NCBI GenBank assembly: GCA_003049465.1
Contig: PYSS01000009.1
Coordinates: 434,001 to 498,000, forward strand
Origin: Magnaporthiopsis rhizophila
Taxonomy: Eukaryota; Ascomycota; Sordariomycetes; Magnaporthales; Magnaporthaceae
DNA length: 64,000 nt
Direction: 5' to 3'
Below are positions 1-11,700 of this stretch, piece by piece (positions within the stretch are counted from its first letter, which is position 1; each line of letters begins with the position of its first letter). The notes beneath the pieces are model-generated. The model was not told the DNA's origin. It was given only the letters and a program-made list of their open reading frames with translations, and made no database searches. The translations under genes were made by a program, and so were the position numbers.

Positions 1-1
1 G

Positions 2-3000
2 ACCTCGTCCATTGAGGACGCCATCCGTGACGCACACGCACAGCTCAAACGCTCCGACAGTCAGCGATCGGCTGCCCTCGCAAACAGCCTCCGGAACGCC
101 GACGGGCCGTCTCTCCCGCACGTCGTTACGCGCCAGCTCTCCATCGTCAGCCTCAACGGTGCCGCACGCTCTGGCGGGTACTCGCCTGGCGGATACGTCA
201 TGTCACCCAACCACTCACTGTCGAATTCGCGTGTGCGCTCCGGAAGCACCACCGGCAGGGGCGCCGCTCCCGTGGTCGGCAGCGCTGTGATACCCGAGGA
301 CGGGGGTCCGGTCGAGGACCTCGTTCCCGCGATGCCGCCTATAATGCCTCGCCATGGACCCGGCAAGAGCTCGGTGCGCAGCGTCAGGTCCAGCAAGCTC
401 TCGCTCGCCGAAATCGCCGAGGTCGAGCCGCCCGTCACCCTCACGCAGGAGGCCCTCGACCAGGCCGATCATCTCCCCGATCTTGATGACGAGGATGAGA
501 CGGTACGCCCCGGCGTACTGAGGATCGCCAACATGAGGTCCGATCAGACGGCGCCAAATGCAAACCGTTGGGAGGAAACCACGCCAACAGGCCCCAGGGA
601 GGCATCTGACTATGGTTTTGATGGTCACCCCGAGGCCTCTTCGTCGAGGCAACGCCAGCAGCCGTCCAACAACCGCCCTCAATCCACTGACACGACCAAC
701 ACGGACGATACACAGAACGCATTTGGCGACTTTGATGGCGTGCACTGCGACCCTGACCACGTGGACTTTGGGGCTCTGCCATCCCTCGACTTTGGTCCGC
801 AATACGGCCAGCCCGACCACCACCACGGCCAGCAACAATACCCACACGACTATCTGGGGCAGCCGCATGGCCACGACCATCACTATGACCAGCATCACGA
901 GCCACCAGCGGCTGTGCCACGACCTCAACCGCATCAAAGACACGTCTCGGAGCGGCCAAAGTCGTATTTCGACATGAACACTGGCCACGAGATGCTATAC
1001 TATCCTGCTCCGGTCCCAGCCATGCTCAACCTCCCTCCAAAGCTTTCGAAAAAGCCGAAGGCGGCACAGAGGAATGCTCGCCACTCAAGAGTCCTCGAGA
1101 CTATGACCCAACAAACTCGCGACTCACGCATCTGGCTTCCAGATACGCTTGAGACGGGGGACTTTGGCGGCTCCTTTATGGGCGGCGAGGACCACTCTGG
1201 GTCGCCCGAGAAGTCTCCCCTTGCTGAAGCCCCCACCAGCATGCTCCCGCTACCCGACGTCGACATGCCACAAGAGGCCAGACCTCATTCCCGTGCACCG
1301 GCGCCACATTACCCGTCGGAACTCCGCCGCCCCGCAAAGCTAACCGATGCAGAGAAGCGAAAGTCGAAGATGTCGCTGATGCCAGTCGACCTCCCTCCTC
1401 AACTACGGGCGTCGGCCTTTTTCGACCTACCCTCAGTCAACGCTGCCCCTATCGAACTCAAGAACGGCTCGGCTATGAGCACCCTTGACAGCATCCTGGA
1501 CGCCTCGGCTAGCGCCCCTGTTAGCGCCTTCACGGACCACACATTTGCTGGGAAATTAGGGTCGGAGGTATACGGGGCTGAAAAGAAAAAGAAGAAGAAG
1601 AAGAAGATCAAGAAGACACAGAACAATAACACTTCCGCGAACATCACTGCGCCCCCCAGCGACAAGGACGGCAGCATGTCCACGGTGCGTGAGGACAATG
1701 AGCCTCGAGCCTCGTTCCTGGGGCTTGTGGGTGTGGGCAAGCGTCACAGTAACGAGTCGGGCGATCACTCTGCGCTTCCTGAATCGCGCGGCCAGGACTC
1801 GGACCGCCCTACAAGTTCTCGAAAGGACGGTCTGGCGGCTCCTGAAGGCGGCCTCCTCTCCCCGAAGTCGATGATGGCGCCTCACGATGACGAAAAGGTG
1901 TCGTCAGATGAAGAGGATGAGGATGAGGACGAGGAAGAGGAGGATGAAGACGAGGAGCTCTACGAGGGACCGCCAACTACCCTCCTTGCAGAGCTCCAGA
2001 TACGAAAGCAGCGAGCCAAGGCGCGCACGCGGCTGCCGGCGCAGGCCCACTCTCACGGAATGCACACGACACTGCTCGAGCTTGACGCCGTGGCCGAAGT
2101 GGAACGCAAGAACCGCAAGGGCAAGCGTGTGAACCTGGCATGGGAGGATCCGTCGCTGGCACAAGACGATGAGGATGAGGACGAGGACGTGCCTCTGGCC
2201 TTCTTGCAGGCCGTCCGCGCCAACCCCAACGCCGACATCTCCGTCGTAGTCGCCGAGGCGCACCGCCCTCTGGGTCTGATGGAGCGCCGTGAGCAGGAGG
2301 ACAACGAGCCGCTCAGTCGCAGGCGCGACAGGCTGCAGGGCCATGCTCCCGAAGCCCCCCAAGGCGTCTATCTGACGCAGGTCCAGCAGACGCGCGCGCA
2401 AAGCCAAATGGGTTTCGTGCCGTCCGCGTCGGCGCTGAACCTGAGCTCCAACAACCTGCTGAACCCCCAAAATCGCGGCATCGCGTCGGCGTCACGTCTC
2501 GGGCTGCATCAGCCGCCACCATTGTCGCCGCGACACCAGGCTGATGGCAGTCAGCCGGCAGAGGAGGAGAACGAGGACGAGCCACTAGGCGAGCGTATGC
2601 GACGTCTCAAAGCCCGTGACGACAAGGACACCCTTCTGCCCCTGGCCAGGCCCATCAGCGGCGCCTTCTCGGTCGAGGTTCTCAGCCAGTTCGGCGACCT
2701 GACTCACGAAGAGGAGACCGAAGCAGCCAAAAACAAAGGGAAAAGCATCCTGGCCAAGGGTAAGGAGCCTCCGAAGACAGCCTCGTCGGCTGACGGCTCC
2801 TCCAAATCTGCTGCTACCCCGGCGAAGGGAGCCGAAGTCGAGGAGACGCTTGGCCAGAGGCGAAGGCGGCTCCAAGCAGAAAGAGAGGCCCGCGAACGCG
2901 AGATGGGCATCCTCGGAGGCGGCAACGGCAACGGTCTGGATCTCACCCTCGGCGCCGGGCTTGGACTGTCTGGTAACAACACCGTGCAGCACGCACGTGC

Positions 3001-3676
3001 GCCGCCCAAGCCGATGGGCATGGCTGACATCCTCGGCGCACACCCTCTGGAACGGCCCATGGGTAAAATGGACCCACGCGAGGCGGAGCGGCGCCGCATT
3101 GAGGCCGAGGCAGAACGGGCTCGCCTCGAGACGGAGGAGAAGATGCGGCGCATGCGGGCTGAATTGGCGCTGGTCGGCGGGACCGCCCCCGGCAGTGCCG
3201 GCCAGCCACAGCCGACCATGCGGGCAGTGGGTGGTAACATGGGCATGAACTTGGGCATGGGCATGAGCATGGGCATCGGGTCCAACCGCCAGGTGAGCGG
3301 AAGCACCGTGACTCCGAAAAACGGATACGGCAACGCCCAGGGCCTGCTGCACCAGCAACGGCCCGGACTGCAGTACCACATGGCGACAGGCAGCGTGAGC
3401 CACACGCAGATGATGCAGCAGCGCCAGCTGCAGCAGCAGTTCCAGCAGCCTGGCCTCAATGGCGGACTTGTCGGCTCCGCGGGGAACTTTGGTCCCGAGG
3501 CCCAGCAGGCCCAGCCTGGGCTCATGTATGGCGGAGCCCCGCCGGTCGGGGGCTACGGTACCTACGGCGTCGCGGGCCCCATGCCAATGCAGACGCAGCT
3601 GGGAATGCAAATGCCCATGATGTCCGGGCAGCAGACCGATCATGTCGAGCGCTGGAGGCAGGGCGTCATGCACTGA
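2..3676 (+). CDS. Large conserved fungal protein of unknown function, 5' end outside the window
   Basis: The reading frame is open from base 2, with coding-like composition before the first in-window ATG at 200, so the gene begins left of the window. At least 1,224 residues are encoded without a visible intron, ending at TGA 3674-3676. Most of the protein is low complexity: a His/Gln-rich stretch, a conserved-looking patch with YYPAPVPAMLNLPPKLSK, a Lys tract (eight K, near base 1590), a Glu/Asp tract (near 1905-1955), and a Met/Gly/Gln-rich C terminus. A short module of the form (P/T)LGxRxRRLxA occurs three times, near 2305, 2582 and 2850, the last leading into a charged coiled coil. I do not recognise a catalytic domain. 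A scaffold or nuclear role is possible but is only inference from the composition. Confidence 0.85.
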   Translation, partial: TSSIEDAIRDAHAQLKRSDSQRSAALANSLRNADGPSLPHVVTRQLSIVSLNGAARSGGYSPGGYVMSPNHSLSNSRVRSGSTTGRGAAPVVGSAVIPEDGGPVEDLVPAMPPIMPRHGPGKSSVRSVRSSKLSLAEIAEVEPPVTLTQEALDQADHLPDLDDEDETVRPGVLRIANMRSDQTAPNANRWEETTPTGPREASDYGFDGHPEASSSRQRQQPSNNRPQSTDTTNTDDTQNAFGDFDGVHCDPDHVDFGALPSLDFGPQYGQPDHHHGQQQYPHDYLGQPHGHDHHYDQHHEPPAAVPRPQPHQRHVSERPKSYFDMNTGHEMLYYPAPVPAMLNLPPKLSKKPKAAQRNARHSRVLETMTQQTRDSRIWLPDTLETGDFGGSFMGGEDHSGSPEKSPLAEAPTSMLPLPDVDMPQEARPHSRAPAPHYPSELRRPAKLTDAEKRKSKMSLMPVDLPPQLRASAFFDLPSVNAAPIELKNGSAMSTLDSILDASASAPVSAFTDHTFAGKLGSEVYGAEKKKKKKKKIKKTQNNNTSANITAPPSDKDGSMSTVREDNEPRASFLGLVGVGKRHSNESGDHSALPESRGQDSDRPTSSRKDGLAAPEGGLLSPKSMMAPHDDEKVSSDEEDEDEDEEEEDEDEELYEGPPTTLLAELQIRKQRAKARTRLPAQAHSHGMHTTLLELDAVAEVERKNRKGKRVNLAWEDPSLAQDDEDEDEDVPLAFLQAVRANPNADISVVVAEAHRPLGLMERREQEDNEPLSRRRDRLQGHAPEAPQGVYLTQVQQTRAQSQMGFVPSASALNLSSNNLLNPQNRGIASASRLGLHQPPPLSPRHQADGSQPAEEENEDEPLGERMRRLKARDDKDTLLPLARPISGAFSVEVLSQFGDLTHEEETEAAKNKGKSILAKGKEPPKTASSADGSSKSAATPAKGAEVEETLGQRRRRLQAEREAREREMGILGGGNGNGLDLTLGAGLGLSGNNTVQHARAPPKPMGMADILGAHPLERPMGKMDPREAERRRIEAEAERARLETEEKMRRMRAELALVGGTAPGSAGQPQPTMRAVGGNMGMNLGMGMSMGIGSNRQVSGSTVTPKNGYGNAQGLLHQQRPGLQYHMATGSVSHTQMMQQRQLQQQFQQPGLNGGLVGSAGNFGPEAQQAQPGLMYGGAPPVGGYGTYGVAGPMPMQTQLGMQMPMMSGQQTDHVERWRQGVMH

Positions 3677-4519
3677 GACCACCGCTCTGGACACCATCTA
3701 CGCCAACAAGTGCGGCAGATGCCGCCCTTCTACGATTTACCAGCACGATTTCATTTTCACTCATCATCGTATTGTAATGGGCACGAGGCCTAGGCACCCC
3801 TTTCTCCTTTGTCTCTAGCGTTGATGTTGATGCATATAGAAAAGCATGGGAAAGGATCTTTTCAGAGGAGAGACGACGAACAGGACTTGGGTAATATTGG
3901 GTGTCATCATTTTTCGCTTTTTATCTTCCTTTCCGGTTCCCTCCTGGACATCCTATACGCTTTAATCATCCATTCACATCGTGGTTGGACGGGGAGTGGC
4001 ATTGTCATCGGAGGGCACTGAGGTCCAGGCAAACGCATCCGTAAAGCAAAAGAATACCTCATGCTAATCACAACCACGCACGCACGAAGGAACCAAGCAA
4101 GAGGAAACAGATGCATAGAGCGTAGCATAGAATTAGCGGGCGCGTTGTTGGCATGTGGCGATGGCGTTTTCTCCCCGTTGAGGCATTCTACTTCATTTTT
4201 TCCTGGTTTAATTTTACATCAGCTATTATCACATCTGATTCAACCCGGTAATTGATACATTTGCTGTTGTCCAGCTTCTTGCCTGTGTTTGTAAGATTTG
4301 GACAGCAGAGTATCCGTGACGGTATTGATTTTTATAGGCTTTGCGTCTCGTCGCTTCCTTCGCCTGTCCGTGACAGGAAAAAGCAATGAAAGCCCGTACC
4401 ACGAGGGACGATGATAGCAGGTAGGTAGCTGTAGCCTGAAAGCGATGACCGATCCAGTAAGGATCAATTTTCGAGAAGAAAAAAATGAGGGATGATCTGA
4501 CCTCGGCCAGATCAAGATG
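3677..4519. other. Intergenic: 3' UTR region and tRNA 3' flank
   Basis: No coding frame is convincing. The first few hundred bases are probably the 3' UTR of the large gene. An A run at 4479-4485 reads as a T run on the minus strand, about 35 bases past the tRNA 3' end, and can serve as an RNA polymerase III terminator. Confidence 0.5.
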
Positions 4520-4615
4520 TGGACGAACGGGGGATCGAACCCCGGACCTTTCGCAGGCTTGTAATGCGTCTGTATGCATTGCAAAGCGAACGTGCTCCCA
4601 CTACACCATACGCCC
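4520..4615 (-). tRNA. tRNA-Ala (anticodon UGC) with a 24-nt intron
   Basis: Read on the minus strand, the 96 bases fold as a cloverleaf once a 24-nt intron (4556-4579) is removed from the usual place one base 3' of the anticodon. Exon 1 is 4615-4580 and exon 2 is 4555-4520. The anticodon stem is TTCGC/GCGAA with anticodon TGC. The T-arm carries GGTTCGATC (B box). The acceptor stem begins GGGCG and ends CGTCC, which gives the G3:U70 pair that identifies alanine tRNAs. Discriminator base is A; CCA is not encoded, as expected for a eukaryotic nuclear gene. Confidence 0.95.
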
Positions 4616-7325
4616 GATTTGGTAATCGTGTAATCCTGGTTGGGTTTTGCCGCTGAATTGTGGGTATATCTAGGGCCTGTTCAGTGGGGCTTGGAACAAC
4701 TCAAAACGTCGTCGACGACTCGGCGAGCAAGGGAGATGTGCATAACCGAAAGGTACCGAGATAGGCGTTCTCTATCGTGATGAAGCTGCTCGTATTCCCC
4801 TCTGCGGGATCAATGTGCCGCTCGCTCACTTCCCGTCGGCCTTTTAAATTCCGCCCAGGTTCCTTTCTCCCTTCCATACATCAAGGGCGGGCGTGGCGGG
4901 TTGGGCCTACAGAAGAAGTAAGGAGGTGGTTTTCGGTGCCGCTGTCTGCCGAGAGGAATCCTGCATTGACTCTCTGTGGCCGAAATACATTGTCTAATAT
5001 CTTGCTCGGAACTGGCCGACTTCAATATTTTTGTTCTTTATCACCGCGTGGCTTGCGATATGTGGACAGACAGGCCCCCTTTTTCAGGACGTGAAGCTTC
5101 TACGGCTGATGTTATTGCGCTTCTCGCACTGCCACAAGCGTGAGTCTTTCTCAACCTGCATTGTCTGGGTTGCTTCCTCACGGCACCATCGTTTGGTTCT
5201 TACCAACAGCAGACGCAGACTGACTGCGAAGACGAGTCCTCGATGTGGTTCTTATAGGGAAAGCCAGCTGAAGAGAGTCCTTTGCACGTCAAGCTGCATT
5301 GGTTCGGTCGGGACTTATACGGGCTGTGCCCTCCACCTACTAACCCCTGCTGGTTGGCCATTGCTCGCCATCCGCTCTGGCCCGGGCTGTTGATCACGCT
5401 TGAGACCGCCCTCGAGGCATATCGATTTTGGGCTTTGAACACAGTCACTTCCACAGATATTAGCATGGAGACGGATGCAGACAGCCTGCAGCGTTTGCCG
5501 TGCTGACATGTCGAGTCCCTATCACGCGTTTACTTAGTCGAGTGACTGATGGGTGGTTTTGGTTGGGCGGTTTGATAGGTATGGATACTTCTTTTCCGTT
5601 GCAGTTTTGCTTGAGCGGCACCTCGAGGGAAAGACACCCCCCTTTACCATCTCGATGATTGGTAGCAACATTCGGGGCAGCTGAAGGTTGTGATGCACAG
5701 GAGACTCGATCATCCCTGCCTTTCTCCCATTCTCCTCCCCGTCTCCTGACCTTCAACTCCGCCTCGTTGGCGCTTCGGCACTTTGCAAAAGACAGCCCGA
5801 CTGCGCCACTCGCGTCATCGTAGCTCACCCGCGGTCGTTTGTCTCGCTGCCCGGGTGCTACATTGCGCCATCCCCGCAGCGTCCACGTGTCTCACATGGA
5901 GACGCGTTCTGTTGCACTGCGCGCTTGCGTGGAGGGAGCTGTGTGCCAGGAGAGTCATCTCAGAAACGAAACCTGGTAGGCTGGAGAGGTGAGGTTCCTC
6001 GGTAATCTACCCCGTGCTGCCCAGCATCCAGCTGCACACTGCGTGTTCGGACCGATGAGACATGGCGGTTTTGTAACCTTTCTGCCTGTCTGCATCGAGG
6101 GCGCACCTTCCGGCTAGGTACCTCGCCACCGGCATCATATCGCTCATGATGCTTCAGTTGTACGTGCGTGTGAAACGGATGGACGATCTGGGGAAGCACT
6201 TTTTCGGGTATAAGTTGCACGCAGACCTTGGCAAAGAAACAAACCAGAACTTCGTATTGGGCAGACATGCCGCCCTGAGTACATGTCGTCGTGGCTGCCA
6301 CCTCGATATCGACCTCAAAAATCAAACCCGCAGGCCACTCTCGGCCAGAAGCGGATATATTTCGAGTCAGCAGGCGAAGACGCCGAGCGAGGACAAGCTC
6401 TGGAACATCTGTGCTCCACCACAATGTCGATAGCGGACCGGCGACTTGTGTGTTCCGGGGTGACAACCAACCCCTGGCATCTCGCCTGCCACGTCGGGGA
6501 CAGTCTCCCCAGGGCCAGACAGGGTGTCTCAGATTCGGGGAAGACGGTGAAGCCCCGATGTGGTTTGATTCCGCGCCGCTCGGGGCTGGGCCATGCCTTA
6601 CCAGGGAAGGCCGTTTCCAGGTACACTAGGAGAACCGACCGGGGTGCCGATTAGTTTCACTTACATAACTCACTCAAAAAGAAGATTTGGAAATTGGCGC
6701 GCTGCTGATCACGAATCCTCCGGCCAGCAGACAAAAAAAGGGAAAGCCACATGACTGCCGTTCCGTGATGCTATTTTGACTACTCCCGGTACCGAAAGGA
6801 GGCTGGCCGGTATCAAGGTCGGTGGCAGGGTTGTATTGTATTGTTATAAAATCGCTACCGGCGGGCTGGAGGGGATCGCTTGGCTGTCAAGGCCAGGCCC
6901 CTTGTCTTATTGTTCACAAGCGTTACCAAATTAGGGAGCCAAGGGTCCACATGCACACCGTTTGCTTGTTTGTTTGTTTGCCGGAAAGGGATGGTGATAT
7001 CCTCTTCTCCACGAGGTGAAGGGGAGGCAATAGATGAATGCCCCTGTTGTGACAGCAAACATTGCTTGGGATCCAGACATTTTCCCGCATCTTGACATCT
7101 GCAGTAGCGCAAGGGTTACGAGCTCGTTACGCCAGTGGCGGGGAGAGATGATGCGTCATGTGGCACCCGATAAGTAATGGCTTGGTTTGATGGCTTTGTC
7201 GTGAGGTGGTTGGCTTTCATGTGTCACGTTAAAGAAACCAATCATTAGCAAGAGATGCCTAATCTAGTGTTGTATTTTCCTTCCAGTTCGCGGTGTGCGC
7301 GTGTGTGCTAAAACAACCACTTCCG
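4616..7325. other. Intergenic, 2.7 kb, nothing recognised
   Basis: Only short, unconserved open frames occur on both strands, none with a family signature or convincing splice structure. No tRNA or clear repeat was seen. It separates the tRNA from the convergent 3' end of the phosphotransferase gene. Confidence 0.5.
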
Positions 7326-8782
7326 TCAGAGGCCCATGTGCTCCATCAGTGCAACGAGCTTCCTCCCGAAATACCGTCTCATCTGATCGATCTCGCCTTG
7401 TTCCTTGCCGTGGAGGAAGTCGGGGTTGCCCAGCTGGAACGGAAGGACGGCGCTGAGCAGGGAGTCGACGTTTGCGATGTTCTCCATGCCGACGATGGTG
7501 CTCGGCCGCTTGGCGTCTAGCTTTTCCAGCTCGTGCTCCCACGCCGCGGCCAGGTCCCACCGGATAACCTCAGTGTTGGCCGGAAGCGGGGAAGGGAACG
7601 TGCCGGTCAGCTTCGCCCTTCTCAGCGCGACGCTGCCATCCTCGTCACTCTGGCCCTTTATCCACTCGGGCATCTGACCCCAGTCAGGGTCTATAGAGCG
7701 GAGAAAGTCGTAGCAGGGATGCTGGATGCTGGAGAAGTCGTAGTCGAGGAGAGCTGTGATGCGGGCCGAGGAGGGGTCTACCAGGATGTTGTTGGTGTCT
7801 GTGACGGTGGGAGTTAGCACGCACACACAAAAAGCAAGTTAGGGCATGTACTATAGATGTGTTATTGGGGTTTACCCGCAGAGGTCCCCGTGCGCGATCG
7901 CCCTCTCCTCCCTGGACGCAAGCGAGGCGAACTGGGCAGATATGCCGGTCTCGAGAAAGGCCCCGAGCCGCTCCCGCGCCCCATCGGCGCGCCAGCCCTG
8001 GATGTGGGGGCTCGCGTCGGCCAGCGCGAGCTTGGCCCGGAACCGGGCGACGTACGACTCCTCGAACGAGCCCGCCCCGACGCTTGGCATGGGCGTGCCG
8101 AGGATCTCCCCGGCCCGGTCGAACGTCAGGCCGCCCCAGCCGCGGACCGAGGCCGGGAGTTGGTAGTCCTGCAGGCCCTTGAGCAGCGCCGCCATCCGTG
8201 CCACCACTTCTCTCTTCTGGCTCGGATCCATCTTATCCATGGCCTCGTCGCCGGGCACGCGGGACATGCGCTCCTGGAGGATCCAGCCCTGAGAGTCGGC
8301 GGCGCTACTACCCCATGCAAAGACACGTGGAACCACGTGTGGCTTGATATGGCGCAGAGCGGCCGAGGCCATGCTCATGATGGCGACCTCGTTCTCGACG
8401 CGCGTGGTGCCGTGCATGCCCTCGGCCTCCCGGTTGCCGAGGCGGAGGATGAAGTCGCTGGCGCCGCTGGGGATGGGCACGCAGCCCGGCTGCTGCTGGG
8501 ACAAGGCTGGGCTGGCATCCGCGACCTTGATGCGGTACACGAAGTTGTTGTACTTGAACTGAAAGTTTGGGTCGTAGTGGATTGGAGACACGATGGTCCG
8601 CTTCGCCGTCTTGTGTTTGGAGTGGGACGGGATGAGCACACGCGCAGGCTCTGCCGTCTTGGGCCCAAGGAGAAAACCTCTCCCAAACTTACATCGTCGC
8701 TGAGGCCCAAGTGCTTGGTGAGGATCTCACCATGGATGAAATCCAATCGGTCCTGATAGCCGGCCTGGTTGGGGCTCGCCAT
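7326..8782 (-). CDS. APH/choline-kinase-like phosphotransferase family protein (splice phase problem)
   Basis: Three exons are proposed: 8782-8693 (30 codons), 8609-7876 and 7798-7326. Intron 1 (8692-8610) joins in frame. The product has the kinase-like fold signatures of the APH family: a YNNFVYRIKV lead-in, an acidic residue in the NEVAIM helix, WILQERMSRVPGDE as the hinge, HGDLC as the catalytic Brenner motif and NILVD, ITALLDYDFSS as the metal-binding DFG-like segment. Members phosphorylate small molecules, but substrates of these fungal paralogues are mostly unknown. Oddity: intron 2 has a good donor (GTAAAC, 7875) and an excellent branch site and acceptor (GCTAAC...CACAG, 7799), yet the phases do not fit (two bases left over before it, two expected after it). 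One surplus G in the GGG run at 7875-7877 would explain this, either as a mutation or a sequence error. Confidence 0.8.
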
Positions 8783-11700
8783 GTTGCTGTTTCTCCACTG
8801 GTTGTGGTGGCTTGGATCCTTGCTGATACCAAATGCTGTTGTTTGGCGCCAGGCGCGGGGTGAGAAAAGCGCGAGACTTTGCGTCACAAGGCGCAAGCCA
8901 ACGTCCCGTCCGGCCATCGCCTTTTCTTTTAATCTCCCTTCATTTAACGTCCTCAGGCGTCAGCAAAGCCCTCAAGCCTTGTGTCATCGACACAAAGGGA
9001 ACCAACAGCCAGAGCTATCGATACTAGTGCAGATAAATCCACCAACCATTACGTTCCTCACACTGGCACAGCATTAGCGACCTCTGTATAAACCCCTACG
9101 CTTCTGTATTTAAACCCTTCGGGCTCCGCAACAGTGCCTAACAAATCAGCCTCCACGCAGTTGATGAGGAAATCGGCCACAGGCGCGTGGAGACTGGATT
9201 TGTTCGGCACTGTGGTGCGGAGCCCGAAGGGTTTAAATACAGAAGCGTAGAGCAGCTGTCAGAATGCCCGAGTGCCCGAATGCCCCAAACGATGGAGACA
9301 CCCGCCGTTTCCTCACCGTTTGATGTCTATTCAGGGCAACGGCGGCAGGGGAGCAGTGATTGTTTTTGGCTGTCTCTCCCTGGGAGGGCAAGCAAAAACG
9401 TGGATGGACAGATCCAGACCGCCTCGCCGAACCAAGCGAAGGCCAGACCCCCGTGTTCAAATCGGCAACCTTGCAGGGAAGAGGCGGCCCATGGGGAAGG
9501 GAGAGGCTGTGGCTCTTGGCGCTAAGGCGTCACCGTGTGACCATCACGAGACGACCATGCGCTGCGGTGTGGCAATGCGGATTGGACAAAGAGAAAGCGA
9601 AGAAAGCGAAGCTGGTGTCAGCAGTACGAGTACGGGGGAAAAAAGAAAAAAAGAAAAAAAAAAGAAAGCACCCGCCGTCTTTTGATCTGCCCACTTGATC
9701 CCCAAGCCTGGGACTTATATCTCAAATGCTACACTGGTGGAGAGATTTAAAGATCGACGCCTTCGTCTGAGCCACGACAGCCAGCCAACACGAAGGAAAA
9801 CCCAAGCCCGCCTCTCAGCACTATTCGTTTTGGGTGGATTGCTCGCCATGGGGATCGGCGAGCAATTCAAACAGGGCTGACCGAAAAGACAGGAGACGGA
9901 GAAGCGCAATCAGCAGAACGGCCACCCGCCGACGTTGCACTCCACAACAGCAAGCACAACAGCACGCGTGAGGCGAGCGGTGAGAAAACTCTGGTTAGAG
10001 TGGTATAACGGCAGGCGGCCGAGTGGTCGGGGCTGGGGCCACATGTGGGGGTGCTCCAAGTCTGTCTGTCGGTGCTGGCGCCCCGCGTGGGCCCAGTCTA
10101 GAAGCTTTTGGGCCACTGCAGAGGAAATCCGGCCCACCATGTCCACCAATCTTGGCCCTGCGTTAGGAGGCATCGCTGCAATGGCTGCTTTCCTGCAGAT
10201 TGTGCTTCATCGCTGATGAGCAAGACTGGTCCAGGTCTTCTATGCAAGGGAGAATGACCCGGCCAAGCGTTGCAGAAACGAAACTCGACTTGCCTCTGCC
10301 GCCGATTTCGTTCCTGGTTGAGGCAGCCGCTACTGTCAGCTACCTCCGAGTTCGGCCTGGTCTTGACGCCGTGTATCCCCCACGCGGTGTTTACCCTCCC
10401 AAGCTGTTCAACCGTCTCGTCTCTGTTGGCCGCACGGCATTTGTGGCATTGTGACATCCGCAAAGACGGACATATTATGCAAGGCCAGAGACATACACAC
10501 CGGCTGCTGCTCGAGTCTCACAGCCCATTTTGCTGCTTCAATGGTTGACGGGAGCACTGGAGTTTGATGTGTCAGAAGGGGCCACGCGGAACCGCTTTCG
10601 GCTCTCCGGCTAGAGCATTCGTTGGGAGTCCTTGGTAGGGAACCCATGTACGGGACGTGGCGACAGGCCTTGCTTGTTCCCCATCAGACAACACGAGCAA
10701 ACTTCGTCCGAAAGTTGGCGGCTACATACTCCTAAGCTGGCTGCTAACCGCGGCATGACCGCCGAGACTGGCTGACTGATGGAGTGGTGGCGATGGTGAG
10801 TGCAACGATATAAAAAAAAAAAAAGAGAAGGAGAAAAAAAAAAATCTTTTCCTTGGCCCCTGACTCGAAAGAAGCAACCAAGAAATATGAACCGTCTAAA
10901 TGGGTATATCTGTACCGACCTGTCATGCGATGCATATTTGGACATTCATCAGCCAACAATAAAAATATCCTCACCAACCTCCTCCGACCAGGGGTGGTCC
11001 TCGGTAACCGGCGGGGCGGCTCTGGCGCAGGGGAAATTACCATGCTAGCAGATCAATAGCCCGCCTCTGGGAACAGCCGCCGTGGACAGAAAGCTGCGTT
11101 GGCCGTGCGCTGGCGATTGGACAATTGCGGCGCACGTCACCCAAGAAGGGGCGGTATGCGTGCAGGAACGAAGCTGGAAAGAGGAACCGGGACAAATGGG
11201 CGAGTGGCCTGCTTCCCGCTCGGATTGTGGGCACACGACAGGTGTTTCCCGCCCCGACGGATGACATCAACGGGACCCGAAATGCACTCCTGGGGAACAA
11301 CCAAGAAAAATAAGCCAAATGGGAATGAATAATACGGAAACGCAATGCAGGTGGACGGCGTGGTGGAGGTGGATGCCACCACCAGCAAATCAAGGTTGGC
11401 AACCGCCAGAAACGGCAGCGTCGAGGTGGGGGGCCGTGGAAGTCTAGTTTTGGTTGTCGCATAGTGTGAGACGAGAGCACAGCTGTATGCACAGGGGCTA
11501 GCACAGCCCGCGAACGGATAGTGTGGAGCATGGATCAGTACTGTCTTGGTACCTCGTAGACACCGCCACGCCCGCTAATCAAAAACCGAGGGCCGTCCAT
11601 CGGCGGGCATCCCACCCTCAGCGGCTGGGTCTGGACCCTGGCTGAGCATCGCAGCCCTGCAAAAATCCGCAGCTCAACAACCCTTGTGACCGCTGCTTGG

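Noticed and set aside
2585..3697. 370-codon antisense frame over the left-edge gene
   Set aside because: Mirror of the GC-rich codon bias of the real plus-strand gene; no family signature.
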